A DNA stretch of 64,000 nt, taken from positions 992,001 through 1,056,000 of the forward strand of contig NZ_JAPDVG010000001.1 of assembly GCF_026015625.1 (NCBI RefSeq). The letters are read 5' to 3'. Origin of the DNA: Segatella copri. Its GTDB lineage: Bacteria > Bacteroidota > Bacteroidia > Bacteroidales > Bacteroidaceae. Below are positions 31,547-39,764 of this stretch, in pieces. The notes under the pieces were generated by a model. The model saw nothing but the letters and a program-made list of their open reading frames with translations. It did no database searches and was not told where the DNA came from. How positions within the stretch are numbered: position 1 is the stretch's first letter; every line of letters begins with the position of its first letter. A program made the position numbers and the translations under genes.

Positions 31547-31647
31547 CTAGGAAGTACCTGCGACGTTTTATCTATCGTAGCCCCCAGGAGAGGCTCCTTA
31601 TATAATAAGTACACGCGAGGCAACCAGACCCGTAATGCTAAAAAACA

Positions 31648-32712
31648 ATGGCCGAAAAAATCAGAATCAAGGATATTGCCGAGAGAGCTGGCGTATCCGT
31701 TGGAACCGTAGACCGAGTTCTGCACGACCGTCCTAACGTGTCGAAAACTGCACGCGACAAGGTCGAGAAAGCCCTCAAGGAAATGAATTACCAGCCTAAT
31801 GTGTACGCCAGCGCTCTGGCTTACAACAAATCCTATACCTTCTACCTGCTGATTCCGAAACACGAATCGGAGGCTTACTGGGAGGAGATAGAGGAAGGCG
31901 CAAGAAAATGTGAAGATACCCGACGTGACTTCCATATCGATGTAGAGATTCGTTTCTATGAGCGTTCCAGCGAGGAATCGTTCCGCGAAGAAGGCAACAA
32001 GATTCTTGAGGCCAGTCCGGAAGGAGTCATAGTGGTGCCTTCATCGCTCGATGTAACCCGCGAGTTTACCGAGGCGTTGCACCACAAAAGCATCCCATTC
32101 ATCCTGCTCGACTCCTACATGCCCGATCTGCGTCCGCTCTCTTTCTTCGGCCAGGATTCGTTCTGTTCCGGTTTCTTCGCAGCCAAGATGCTGATGATGC
32201 TTGCAGCAAAGGAAGATGAAATCCTGCTCATGAGGCAGACCAAAGACGGAAGAGTGGTCAGCAAGCAGCAGGACAACCGAGAGGTAGGATTCCGCCATTA
32301 CATGCACGACCACTTCCCTAACGTGAAGATTACCTTGCTCGACCTGCCGTTGAGCGGCACACGTGCTGAATTCGTCAAAATGCTGGAGAAGTTCTTTGCC
32401 GTGCATCCGAACATCCACCATTGCATCACCATGACTTCGAAGGCGCACATCGTGGGCGACTTCCTGCTGAAGACCAACCGCCGCGACGTTCAGATCATGG
32501 GCTATGATATGGTAGAGAAAAACGCCCGCTGTCTGCGCGAAGGAAGCATTTCCTTCCTCATCGCCCAGCACGCCTACATGCAGGGTTACTCCTGCGTAGA
32601 CACGCTCTTCCAGGCCATCGTGCTGAAGAAGAAAGTTACGCCGGTAAACTATATGCCTATCGAGCTGCTGATGAAGGAAAACGTAGATTTCTATCGCAGA
32701 ACCCAGCTCTAA
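31648..32712 (+). CDS. LacI-family transcriptional regulator of uronate genes
   Basis: 354 residues with an N-terminal LacI HTH and hinge (IRIKDIAERAGVSVGTVDRVLH, residues 5-26, and NYQPNVYASALAYNKSYTF) and a periplasmic-binding-like sensor domain (about 65-345; GVIVVPSSLDVTREF, ILLDSYMPD). The ligand is probably a uronate or KDG-type sugar acid, judged by the flanking genes: kdgK-eda divergent and altronate dehydratase downstream (90-bp gap). Confidence 0.88.
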   Translation: MAEKIRIKDIAERAGVSVGTVDRVLHDRPNVSKTARDKVEKALKEMNYQPNVYASALAYNKSYTFYLLIPKHESEAYWEEIEEGARKCEDTRRDFHIDVEIRFYERSSEESFREEGNKILEASPEGVIVVPSSLDVTREFTEALHHKSIPFILLDSYMPDLRPLSFFGQDSFCSGFFAAKMLMMLAAKEDEILLMRQTKDGRVVSKQQDNREVGFRHYMHDHFPNVKITLLDLPLSGTRAEFVKMLEKFFAVHPNIHHCITMTSKAHIVGDFLLKTNRRDVQIMGYDMVEKNARCLREGSISFLIAQHAYMQGYSCVDTLFQAIVLKKKVTPVNYMPIELLMKENVDFYRRTQL

Positions 32713-32802
32713 GGCTATCGGGCAGAACAGGGTTTCCGCATGGAAGAATATTCTTACAGGAACATTATAAATTATAAACAATAAATAAAAAACAGACTAC
32801 GT

Positions 32803-34299
32803 ATGGAACAATCAAGTTTTATCAAGATTAACCCTGCCGACTCGGTAGTGGTTTGCTTGCGCCCTATGAAGAAGGGTGAAACGATTGAAGTAGATGGCAA
32901 GACCATCACATTATTGCAGGATACTCCTGCAGGACACAAGGTGCTCATCAACGATGCTGCCGAGGGTACAGATATCCTGAAGTATGGCTACCCTATCGGT
33001 CATGCAAAGACCGGTCTCAAGGCGGGCGAATGGGTAAACGAGAACAACCTCAAGACCAATCTTGCCGGTACGCTCGAATATACCTATAACCCGGTTAACG
33101 AGCAGCTGAACATCGCTAAGGAAAACCGCACCTTCATGGGCTACGTTCGCAAGAATGGCGAAGTAGGCGTAAGAAACGAAGTATGGGTAGTTCCTACCGT
33201 GGGCTGCGTTAACGGCGTGGCTGAGAAACTGGTAGAACTCCTCAAGAAAGAAACAGGCTGCGAAGGCATCGACGCCATCCACGCATGGCACCACAACTTC
33301 GGTTGCTCACAGCTCTCGGGCGACCATGAGAATACCCGCAAGGTGCTTCGCGATATCTGTCTGCATCCAAACGCAGGTGCCGTGCTCGTTCTCTCTCTCG
33401 GCTGCGAGAACAACCAGCCAGATGATTTCATGAAGATGCTCGGTGACTATGATCACGACCGCATCAAACTTCTTGTAACACAGAAGGTTGAAGGCGATGA
33501 GCTAGAGGAAGGTATGAAGATTCTGCGCAACCTCTATGCCCAGGCTAAGGAAGACAAGCGCGAGGAAGTTCCGGTAAGCAAACTGCGCGTAGGTTTGAAG
33601 TGTGGCGGTTCTGACGGCTTCAGCGGAATTACAGCCAACCCGTTGGTAGGTGAATTCAGCGACTGGCTCGTAGCTCAGGGCGGTACAAGCATCCTGACAG
33701 AGGTACCGGAAATGTTTGGCGCAGAAACCATTCTGATGAACCGTTGCGAAAATAAGGAACTCTTCGACAAGACCGTTCACCTGATTAACGACTTCAAGGA
33801 GTACTTCCTGAGCCATGGTGAACCAGTTGGCGAGAACCCTTCTCCAGGTAACAAGGCAGGTGGTATCTCAACCCTCGAAGATAAGGCTTTGGGTTGTACC
33901 CAGAAGTGCGGTCGTGCTCCGGTAAGCGGCGTGCTCCAGTATGGCGACCGTCTGGAGACAACCGGTTTGAACCTGCTTTCAGCTCCGGGTAACGACCTTG
34001 TAGCAGCCACAGCTCTGGCTTCAGCAGGTTGCCAGCTCGTTCTCTTCACCACAGGTCGCGGAACCCCATTCGGAACCTTCGTGCCAACGATGAAGATTTC
34101 TACCAACAGCAATCTGGCAAAGAACAAGCCAAACTGGATTGACTTCAACGCCGGCGCTCTGGTAGAAGGTGTAGAAATGAAAGACTTGGTAAGCAAGTTT
34201 ATTGATAAGATTATAGCCGTAGCAAGTGGCGAGGAGGCTCGCAACGAGTATAATGGCTATCGTGAAATCTCCATCTTCAAGAATGGAGTAACTCTTTAA
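32803..34299 (+). CDS. uxaA: Altronate dehydratase (UxaA family)
   Basis: Dehydrates D-altronate to 2-keto-3-deoxygluconate, feeding KdgK and Eda in galacturonate catabolism. The 498-residue protein is full length and has both family halves: the N-terminal SAF-like domain (ADSVVVCLRPMKKGE) and the catalytic part with VPTVGCVNGVAEKL, HNFGCSQLSGDHENT, LSLGCENNQPDDF, GLKCGGSDGFSGITANP, and GAETILMNRC. Conserved cysteines bind the iron. No uxaB or uxaC gene is in the window, so the pathway is incomplete here. Confidence 0.9.
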   Translation: MEQSSFIKINPADSVVVCLRPMKKGETIEVDGKTITLLQDTPAGHKVLINDAAEGTDILKYGYPIGHAKTGLKAGEWVNENNLKTNLAGTLEYTYNPVNEQLNIAKENRTFMGYVRKNGEVGVRNEVWVVPTVGCVNGVAEKLVELLKKETGCEGIDAIHAWHHNFGCSQLSGDHENTRKVLRDICLHPNAGAVLVLSLGCENNQPDDFMKMLGDYDHDRIKLLVTQKVEGDELEEGMKILRNLYAQAKEDKREEVPVSKLRVGLKCGGSDGFSGITANPLVGEFSDWLVAQGGTSILTEVPEMFGAETILMNRCENKELFDKTVHLINDFKEYFLSHGEPVGENPSPGNKAGGISTLEDKALGCTQKCGRAPVSGVLQYGDRLETTGLNLLSAPGNDLVAATALASAGCQLVLFTTGRGTPFGTFVPTMKISTNSNLAKNKPNWIDFNAGALVEGVEMKDLVSKFIDKIIAVASGEEARNEYNGYREISIFKNGVTL

Positions 34300-34318
34300 T
34301 TAAGAAGAAAAAAGAAGT

Positions 34319-35629
34319 ATGAGTAATAAAAAAGGTTTGCTGGCGTTGTCGCCATTATTTTTGCTGATTGTCCTCATCGTGGCTTTTACCGTATATTCGG
34401 TAGACAGCAGCCATCAGGACACCAGCCTCTCGCTCACAGTAGCGTTCATGATTTCGAGCATTTATGCCGTGGCTATTTCCGGCGGAATGCCTGTCAGGAA
34501 ACGAGTGGACACATACAGCAAGGGTGCCGGCGCCAACAACCTGATGCTCATGCTCTGGATTTACGTGCTGGCTGGCTCGTTTGCCGCATCAGCCAAGGCG
34601 ATGGGAGCCGTTGATGCAACCGTCAACCTGGCGCTCAGCATCCTGCCAGCCAGCATGATTCTGCCAGGACTCTTTCTGGCTGCCTGCTTTATCTCCGTAT
34701 CTATCGGAACAAGTGTGGGAACCGTAGTGGCTCTGGTTCCAATAGCCGCCGGACTGGCCCACTCGATGGATGCTAACGTAGGCATGATGACCGCCATCAT
34801 CGTAGGTGGCGCTTATTTCGGCGACAACCTCTCGTTCATCTCCGATACGACTGTTGTTGCTACGCAGACGCAGAACTGTAAGATGAGTGATAAGTTCAAG
34901 GTCAACTCCATGATTGTGGTTCCGGCCGCCGTACTCGTACTCATCGCCTATTCTGTCATGGGAGTCGGTCTTCAGGCCCCAACCCACATCAACGAGGTAG
35001 AATACATGAAAGTATTGCCTTACCTCACCGTCCTCGTTACCGCTATTGCCGGCATGAATGTAATGGCTGTTCTCACTCTGGGCACCCTACTCTGTGGCGC
35101 CATCGGCATAGGCAGTCATCTTCTGGGTGCCTCCGGAAGCTACGACCTCTTTGGCTGGTTCTCAGCCATGGGCAACGGCATTATCGGCATGGGCGAACTC
35201 ATTATCATCGCCATGATGGCAGGTGGTATGCTCGAAATCATCCGCGAAAACGGCGGAATCGATTTCATCATCAACAAGATTACAGCCCACGTAAACAGCA
35301 AGCGTGGAGCCGAACTTTCTATCGCCGCCCTCGTTTCGATGGTAAACATCTGTACGGCAAATAATACGGTAGCGATTCTGACAGTAGGAAATATTTCGAA
35401 AAAGATAGGCGACCGGTTTGGCGTAGACAACCGCAAGGCAGCCAGCATTCTCGACACCTTCTCATGCATGGTTCAGGGATTGATTCCTTATGGCGTGCAG
35501 ATGCTCCTGGCAGCCGGTCTGGCCAATCTCAGTCCGATGGACATTCTTCCTTATCTCTACTATCCGCTGGCGATAGGTGTGGCAGCCCTGCTGGCCATCC
35601 TCTTGCGCTATCCTAAGAGATACAGTTAG
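34319..35629 (+). CDS. NhaC-family transporter
   Basis: 436 residues with eleven or so predicted helices. Motifs GGAYFGDNLSFISDTTVVAT, ISVSIGTSVGTVVALVPIA and ICTANNTVAILTVG are those of the NhaC Na+/H+ antiporter family (ion transporter superfamily). It begins 19 bp after the altronate dehydratase stop, so the two are co-transcribed. Relatives include carboxylate exchangers, so import of a sugar acid or export of a product acid is as likely as pH homeostasis; this is inference from position. Confidence 0.82.
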   Translation: MSNKKGLLALSPLFLLIVLIVAFTVYSVDSSHQDTSLSLTVAFMISSIYAVAISGGMPVRKRVDTYSKGAGANNLMLMLWIYVLAGSFAASAKAMGAVDATVNLALSILPASMILPGLFLAACFISVSIGTSVGTVVALVPIAAGLAHSMDANVGMMTAIIVGGAYFGDNLSFISDTTVVATQTQNCKMSDKFKVNSMIVVPAAVLVLIAYSVMGVGLQAPTHINEVEYMKVLPYLTVLVTAIAGMNVMAVLTLGTLLCGAIGIGSHLLGASGSYDLFGWFSAMGNGIIGMGELIIIAMMAGGMLEIIRENGGIDFIINKITAHVNSKRGAELSIAALVSMVNICTANNTVAILTVGNISKKIGDRFGVDNRKAASILDTFSCMVQGLIPYGVQMLLAAGLANLSPMDILPYLYYPLAIGVAALLAILLRYPKRYS

Positions 35630-35729
35630 GAAGACTTCTCAAAATCAGAGGAGGGTCTCCTTCTGCGTTAGAGATTTCTTGACAGGAAGAACAAAACTTT
35701 ATTATTGACTATTAATAAGAACAAGGCAT

Positions 35730-36425
35730 ATGAATTTTCTTCAGCGCAACCTTTTTACTAAGCTCCGTGCCGACAACTTCGGCATCAAGGAAGAAATGGA
35801 ACCGATGACTACCTTTAAGAAGAAAAAGATAGCTCAGATGCTCAAGAATGTGAATGATGTTCCTGCCGGAGAGGTGAAGATGAACAACAGTTTTCTGAAC
35901 CGACGGCTCAACAAGATTCAGGAAGATGAACGCCACGCCATCGATACCTCTATAGAGACCATTTATCTGCTGCGCATCATCGTGGCAAACGTAAATGGAA
36001 TGCTGGCTAACGGAATCAATCTCAGAGGAATCATCCAGTTGGGAGACTACCTGAGAACCCGAGGCGACAAGGTAGATTTCGTGAAACTGGAGAAGTGGCT
36101 TGCCAAGCTCCGCATCCAGCGCATCGCCCAGCTGGAAGGAAGCGTGCTCATCACCTTCTTCGATTTTGAGCAGGACGAAATCCCGTTCGTTCATCACATA
36201 GAAAGAGGCGCCTACAAGCTGACGCTCCGTTCGCTCTACTATAATATCATGGACCAGCAGGCCATTCAGTTTGAGCAGACCAGCAGCGGCTTTGTACGCA
36301 CCACGGGTGGAACCATGCGCAAGAATCTGCGCCGCAGCATGCGCTATCTGCAATACGCTCCGATAGAAACCATGAGCAATTTCATGAACAATTTCTTCCG
36401 GTCATTATCTGAGATTGAAGAGTAA
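35730..36425 (+). CDS. Conserved Bacteroidales protein, function unknown (231 aa)
   Basis: Soluble protein without signal peptide. The C-terminal two thirds contain GMLANGINLRGIIQLGDYLRTRGDKVDFVKLEKWLAKLRIQRIAQLEGSVLITFF-type sequence, conserved in character, and VRTTGGTMRKNLRRSMRYLQY near the end. I do not recognise a catalytic motif. It stands alone between the transporter and lysozyme genes. Confidence 0.65.
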   Translation: MNFLQRNLFTKLRADNFGIKEEMEPMTTFKKKKIAQMLKNVNDVPAGEVKMNNSFLNRRLNKIQEDERHAIDTSIETIYLLRIIVANVNGMLANGINLRGIIQLGDYLRTRGDKVDFVKLEKWLAKLRIQRIAQLEGSVLITFFDFEQDEIPFVHHIERGAYKLTLRSLYYNIMDQQAIQFEQTSSGFVRTTGGTMRKNLRRSMRYLQYAPIETMSNFMNNFFRSLSEIEE

Positions 36426-36528
36426 ATTTCAGTAAGGATTGAAGGGGTTAATCTGGGATTCATCAGGACGAAGAGTAAAATATCTATAAAATTAATCTCT
36501 TAGTAGTACGATTTTCATCTGATTTTCG

Positions 36529-36536
36529 TATCTTTG
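36529..36536 (+). promoter_or_regulatory. -7 box directly before the lysozyme start
   Basis: TATCTTTG at 36529-36536 leaves only five bases to the ATG at 36542. Transcription normally starts 5-7 nt after the box, so the mRNA would be leaderless. Confidence 0.6.
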
Positions 36537-36541
36537 CATCT

Positions 36542-37228
36542 ATGAAAAAGTTATTTATCTCTATTATAGCATCCATTATTGCCTTGGGAGCCCATGCCCA
36601 GGTGCAATGCGAAGACACTTGTCGGCACGTTCACGGCATCGACTTGAGTCATTATCAGGGCAACGTGTTCTGGGAAACCGTGGGCGACAACTCTAAGATG
36701 GCTTACGTTTATCTGAAAGCTACCGAGGGAGGAACCAACATCGACAGCAAATACAAGAAGAATATCGACCTGGCTCATCGCTACGGAATGAAAGTAGGTT
36801 CTTATCATTTCTACAGACCCCGCATCCCACAGCAGACGCAGCTGGAAAATTTCATGGCCCAATGCCGTCCGGGAGATCAGGACCTCTTGCCTATGATTGA
36901 TGTGGAGACGAAAAGCGGCATGAATACAGAAGAATTCTGCGATTCGCTCTTTAAGTTTCTGCATCTCGTAGAGAAAGCATACAAGCAGAAACCCCTCATC
37001 TATACGGGAGCCAATTTCTATGACAACTATCTTCTGGGCAAGCTCGACAGCTACAAGCTGATGATTGCCCAGTATACGAAGCGCATCCCTGTATTGCGCG
37101 ATGGTAGAGATTTCGAAATGTGGCAATATACGGGTAAGGGCAGACTCAACGGAATAAACGGCTATGTTGACAAAAGCCGTTTCATGGGGCGCCACAAGCT
37201 CAGAGAAATCAGATTCAGACATCGATAG
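36542..37228 (+). CDS. GH25-family lysozyme (secreted muramidase)
   Basis: Hydrolyses the beta-1,4 bond between MurNAc and GlcNAc. 228 residues: signal peptide (1-19, cleaved after GAHAQ), then a single GH25 domain with GIDLSHYQG (D34), LKATEGG, SYHFYRP and the catalytic LPMIDVE (D120, E122), then YTGANFYDNYL and MWQYTGKG. No cell-wall-binding repeats. It may remodel the cell's own wall or attack other bacteria. Confidence 0.92.
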   Translation: MKKLFISIIASIIALGAHAQVQCEDTCRHVHGIDLSHYQGNVFWETVGDNSKMAYVYLKATEGGTNIDSKYKKNIDLAHRYGMKVGSYHFYRPRIPQQTQLENFMAQCRPGDQDLLPMIDVETKSGMNTEEFCDSLFKFLHLVEKAYKQKPLIYTGANFYDNYLLGKLDSYKLMIAQYTKRIPVLRDGRDFEMWQYTGKGRLNGINGYVDKSRFMGRHKLREIRFRHR

Positions 37229-37344
37229 TACTTTAAACCTTGAACTTGGAACTTGATGATTAGCTTCAAGGTAAAGAGTGGATAAGGTCTGGAAGTAGAG
37301 AAGCATGAATTATATAAGTAAATTAATAAACACAAAATAGAATT

Positions 37345-38673
37345 ATGGCAATTATAAAATGTCCGGAATGCGGACGCCAAATTAGCGATAAAGCACCTAC
37401 CTGCCCTAGTTGCGGAGTAGAAATAGCAGGCAAAATTACCAAATGCCCAAATTGTGGCGAGATTTATTTCAGCAACCTGGAAATGTGTCCTAACTGCCAT
37501 GAGCTGAATCCTTCGCTCACAAGAATGACGCCTCCGACAGGAATGAGCCAGCAGACTCCTGCCAGCCAGGCTTCTATGGCTCAGCAGCAAGAAGCAGAAA
37601 ACGCAGCCAGACAGAATGCAATCAGACAAGAAGAAATCCGCCGTCAGGACGCTCTCAGACAGGACGCTCTCAGGCAGCAGGCTCGTCCTCAGACACCTGT
37701 CAGAACAACAACACCTCCTACTCCACCCGTTCCTCCGGTTCGCCCACAGCAATCTAATTCTCAGAACGGCGGAAACGGCGAGGGAACCCAGGAAAAGAAA
37801 AAAAGCAACCGTGGCGTCATCATCATCTCTCTGATTTTCGCCTTCCTCGTTTGTGGCATTTTCTACTATTTCTATGATAGTGCCAATAAGAATAAGGAAC
37901 TGGAAGCTTACGAGTATGCGATGCAGAGTAGCGACCCGATGGTTCTGCAGAGTTACCTAGATACTTACAAAGATGCTGACGAGGCGCATCGTGATTCCAT
38001 CATGGCTCACCTCGAACTTCTGAAACAGACCGATCAGGACTGGACCAACGCCGTAGTAAGCGGTTCGAAAGAGGCCCTGCAGGCTTATCTCGACAAATAC
38101 CCAGACAGTCCGCACAAGCAGGAGGTTTTGAACAAGATAGATTCCATCGACTGGAATGTGGCCAAGAATGCTGATAATGTGGAAGCTTATCAGGCTTATC
38201 TAGCCGCTCATGCTAACGGTTCGCATATCGAAGAGGCTGAGAATGCGATGAAGAAAGCCAAGAGCAGAGATTTGCAGCCAGAAGAGAAAGATATGGTAAG
38301 CAGTCTGTTCCGCCATTTCTTCCAAAGCATCAATACCCGCGATGCTGATGGTTTGCAGGCTTCATGCGAGGACATTCTCTCTTCGCTTCTGGGTAAGAAT
38401 TCTGCTACCAAGGCAGATGTTGTTACCTTTATGAATAAGCTTTATAAGGAAGATGTGACCAACCTGAACTGGTTCCTCACAAACGATTATAAGATTAAGA
38501 AGCGCGAGGTGGGTGACGAAGATTATGAATATCAGGTTCAGTTCTCAGCACGTGAGGAAGTTCAGCTTACCGACGGTACTAAGAAAACCAACCATTTCAA
38601 AATCAACGCAACCGTTTCGCCAGACGGCAAGGTTTCTGCGTTCAACATGTCGAAGATTAATGCCGCAGAATAG
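37345..38673 (+). CDS. Zinc-ribbon membrane protein with extracytoplasmic repeat domain
   Basis: 442 residues. Two N-terminal zinc ribbons (CPECGRQISDKAPTCPSCG and CPNCGEIYFSNLEMCPNC, residues 5-51), a Gln/Arg/Pro-rich linker (about 55-150), one membrane helix (about 155-175; GVIIISLIFAFLVCGIFYYF), then short helical repeats with the theme LQAYLDKYPDSPHKQEVLNKI and a C-terminal NTF2-like region (about 315-440). Topology puts the zinc ribbons in the cytoplasm. Function unknown; it probably senses or scaffolds at the membrane. Confidence 0.75.
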   Translation: MAIIKCPECGRQISDKAPTCPSCGVEIAGKITKCPNCGEIYFSNLEMCPNCHELNPSLTRMTPPTGMSQQTPASQASMAQQQEAENAARQNAIRQEEIRRQDALRQDALRQQARPQTPVRTTTPPTPPVPPVRPQQSNSQNGGNGEGTQEKKKSNRGVIIISLIFAFLVCGIFYYFYDSANKNKELEAYEYAMQSSDPMVLQSYLDTYKDADEAHRDSIMAHLELLKQTDQDWTNAVVSGSKEALQAYLDKYPDSPHKQEVLNKIDSIDWNVAKNADNVEAYQAYLAAHANGSHIEEAENAMKKAKSRDLQPEEKDMVSSLFRHFFQSINTRDADGLQASCEDILSSLLGKNSATKADVVTFMNKLYKEDVTNLNWFLTNDYKIKKREVGDEDYEYQVQFSAREEVQLTDGTKKTNHFKINATVSPDGKVSAFNMSKINAAE

Positions 38674-38680
38674 AATAAAA

Positions 38681-38744
38681 AACGCCCTGCAAGATCAGGA
38701 ACATCATTTCTGAATGTTCCCTTCTTGCAGGGCGTTTCTTTTTA
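38681..38744. terminator. Terminator between the zinc-ribbon and DnaJ-like genes
   Basis: AACGCCCTGCAAGA (38681-38694) pairs with TCTTGCAGGGCGTT (38723-38736), with an inner GAACAT/ATGTTC stem, then TCTTTTT. The A-run before 38681 allows it to work on the minus strand too. Confidence 0.88.
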
Positions 38745-38800
38745 CCTTCATGTTTCGGGAAAGGTCTCATGTCCGAGAACCCGTTCCCTTCTTTTAGAAA

Positions 38801-39616
38801 TTACTTTGCATCCTTCATCTGACGGAGCAAATCTTTCTGCTTATCATTCAACCCGGTTGGCAACTTCACGTTGTAAGTAATCATCAGGTCGCCAAAGGTT
38901 CCGTCACCTCGGTCGTATCCTTTTCCGCGAACACGAACCTTCGTGCCATTCTGCGTTTCCGGCTTAATCTTCAGTTTGATTTTAGAACCATTACTCAATT
39001 TAATGATTCCTTCGCCGCCCAGCAGAGCCGTATAAAGGTCGATATTCACATTCATGTTCATTTCGCCGTTATTGGCACGACCATTCTGGCCGCAACCGCC
39101 GCCACAACCACCAGTACCGAAATCAGCACCAGCTCCGTAGCCAGCCCCATTAAAGCCGCTACCATAACCGTCAGAACCATTAAAACCGCCAAAATTGCCG
39201 GAACCGAATCCATCAGCAGACTGCTGGCTTCTGCCACGACCTCCGAAGAGATTTTCGAAGAAGCTGGAGAAACCTCCGCCTCCGCCAAACTGGCTGAAGT
39301 CGAAACCCTCGAATGGATTTCCACCGGCTCCACCATAGCTTCCGGAACCGCCTGCGCCACCAGCTCCGCCGAAACCGCCGAATGCATCAGCATTCTTCCA
39401 TTGTTCGCCATACTGGTCGTATTTAGCACGCTTATCTGGGTCAGAAATCACCTCATACGCCTCGTTCAGCGCCTGGAACTTAGCCTTCGCCTTCGGGTCG
39501 TTAGGGTGCAAATCTGGGTGAAACTGTTTTGCACGTTTACGATACGCAGCTCTCACATCCTTCTGCGGAATGTTCTTGTCTACGCCGAGAATCTTGTAAT
39601 AATCAACAAATGCCAT
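38801..39616 (-). CDS. DnaJ/CbpA-like co-chaperone
   Basis: 271 residues: J-domain (3-69; DYYKILGVDKNIPQKDV, HPD in KQFHPDLHP), a long Gly/Phe/Ser-rich region (about 78-185) and a C-terminal substrate-binding beta-domain (about 190-271; LYTALLGGEGIIKLSNGSK, KVRVRGKGYDRGDGTFGDL). No CXXCXGXG zinc fingers, so it is type II (CbpA-like). It would stimulate DnaK. It is a single gene facing the zinc-ribbon gene. Confidence 0.88.
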   Translation of the reverse strand: MAFVDYYKILGVDKNIPQKDVRAAYRKRAKQFHPDLHPNDPKAKAKFQALNEAYEVISDPDKRAKYDQYGEQWKNADAFGGFGGAGGAGGSGSYGGAGGNPFEGFDFSQFGGGGGFSSFFENLFGGRGRSQQSADGFGSGNFGGFNGSDGYGSGFNGAGYGAGADFGTGGCGGGCGQNGRANNGEMNMNVNIDLYTALLGGEGIIKLSNGSKIKLKIKPETQNGTKVRVRGKGYDRGDGTFGDLMITYNVKLPTGLNDKQKDLLRQMKDAK

Positions 39617-39689
39617 ATTATAAAACCTCCTATTTTTTAGTTTTTAAAAAATATCCAACAAAAAGTATGCCTATTTAAGTTCTTTTTTG

Positions 39690-39697
39690 TACTTTTG
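39690..39697 (+). promoter_or_regulatory. -7 box of the 5'-nucleotidase gene
   Basis: TACTTTTG followed by C, 67 bp before the ATG at 39765. No clear -33. Confidence 0.5.
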
Positions 39698-39764
39698 CAG
39701 AGAAAATAAGAAACAGAGCTCAACTGATGGGCTTTCATTACTCAAAAGATATACATTAATTAAT

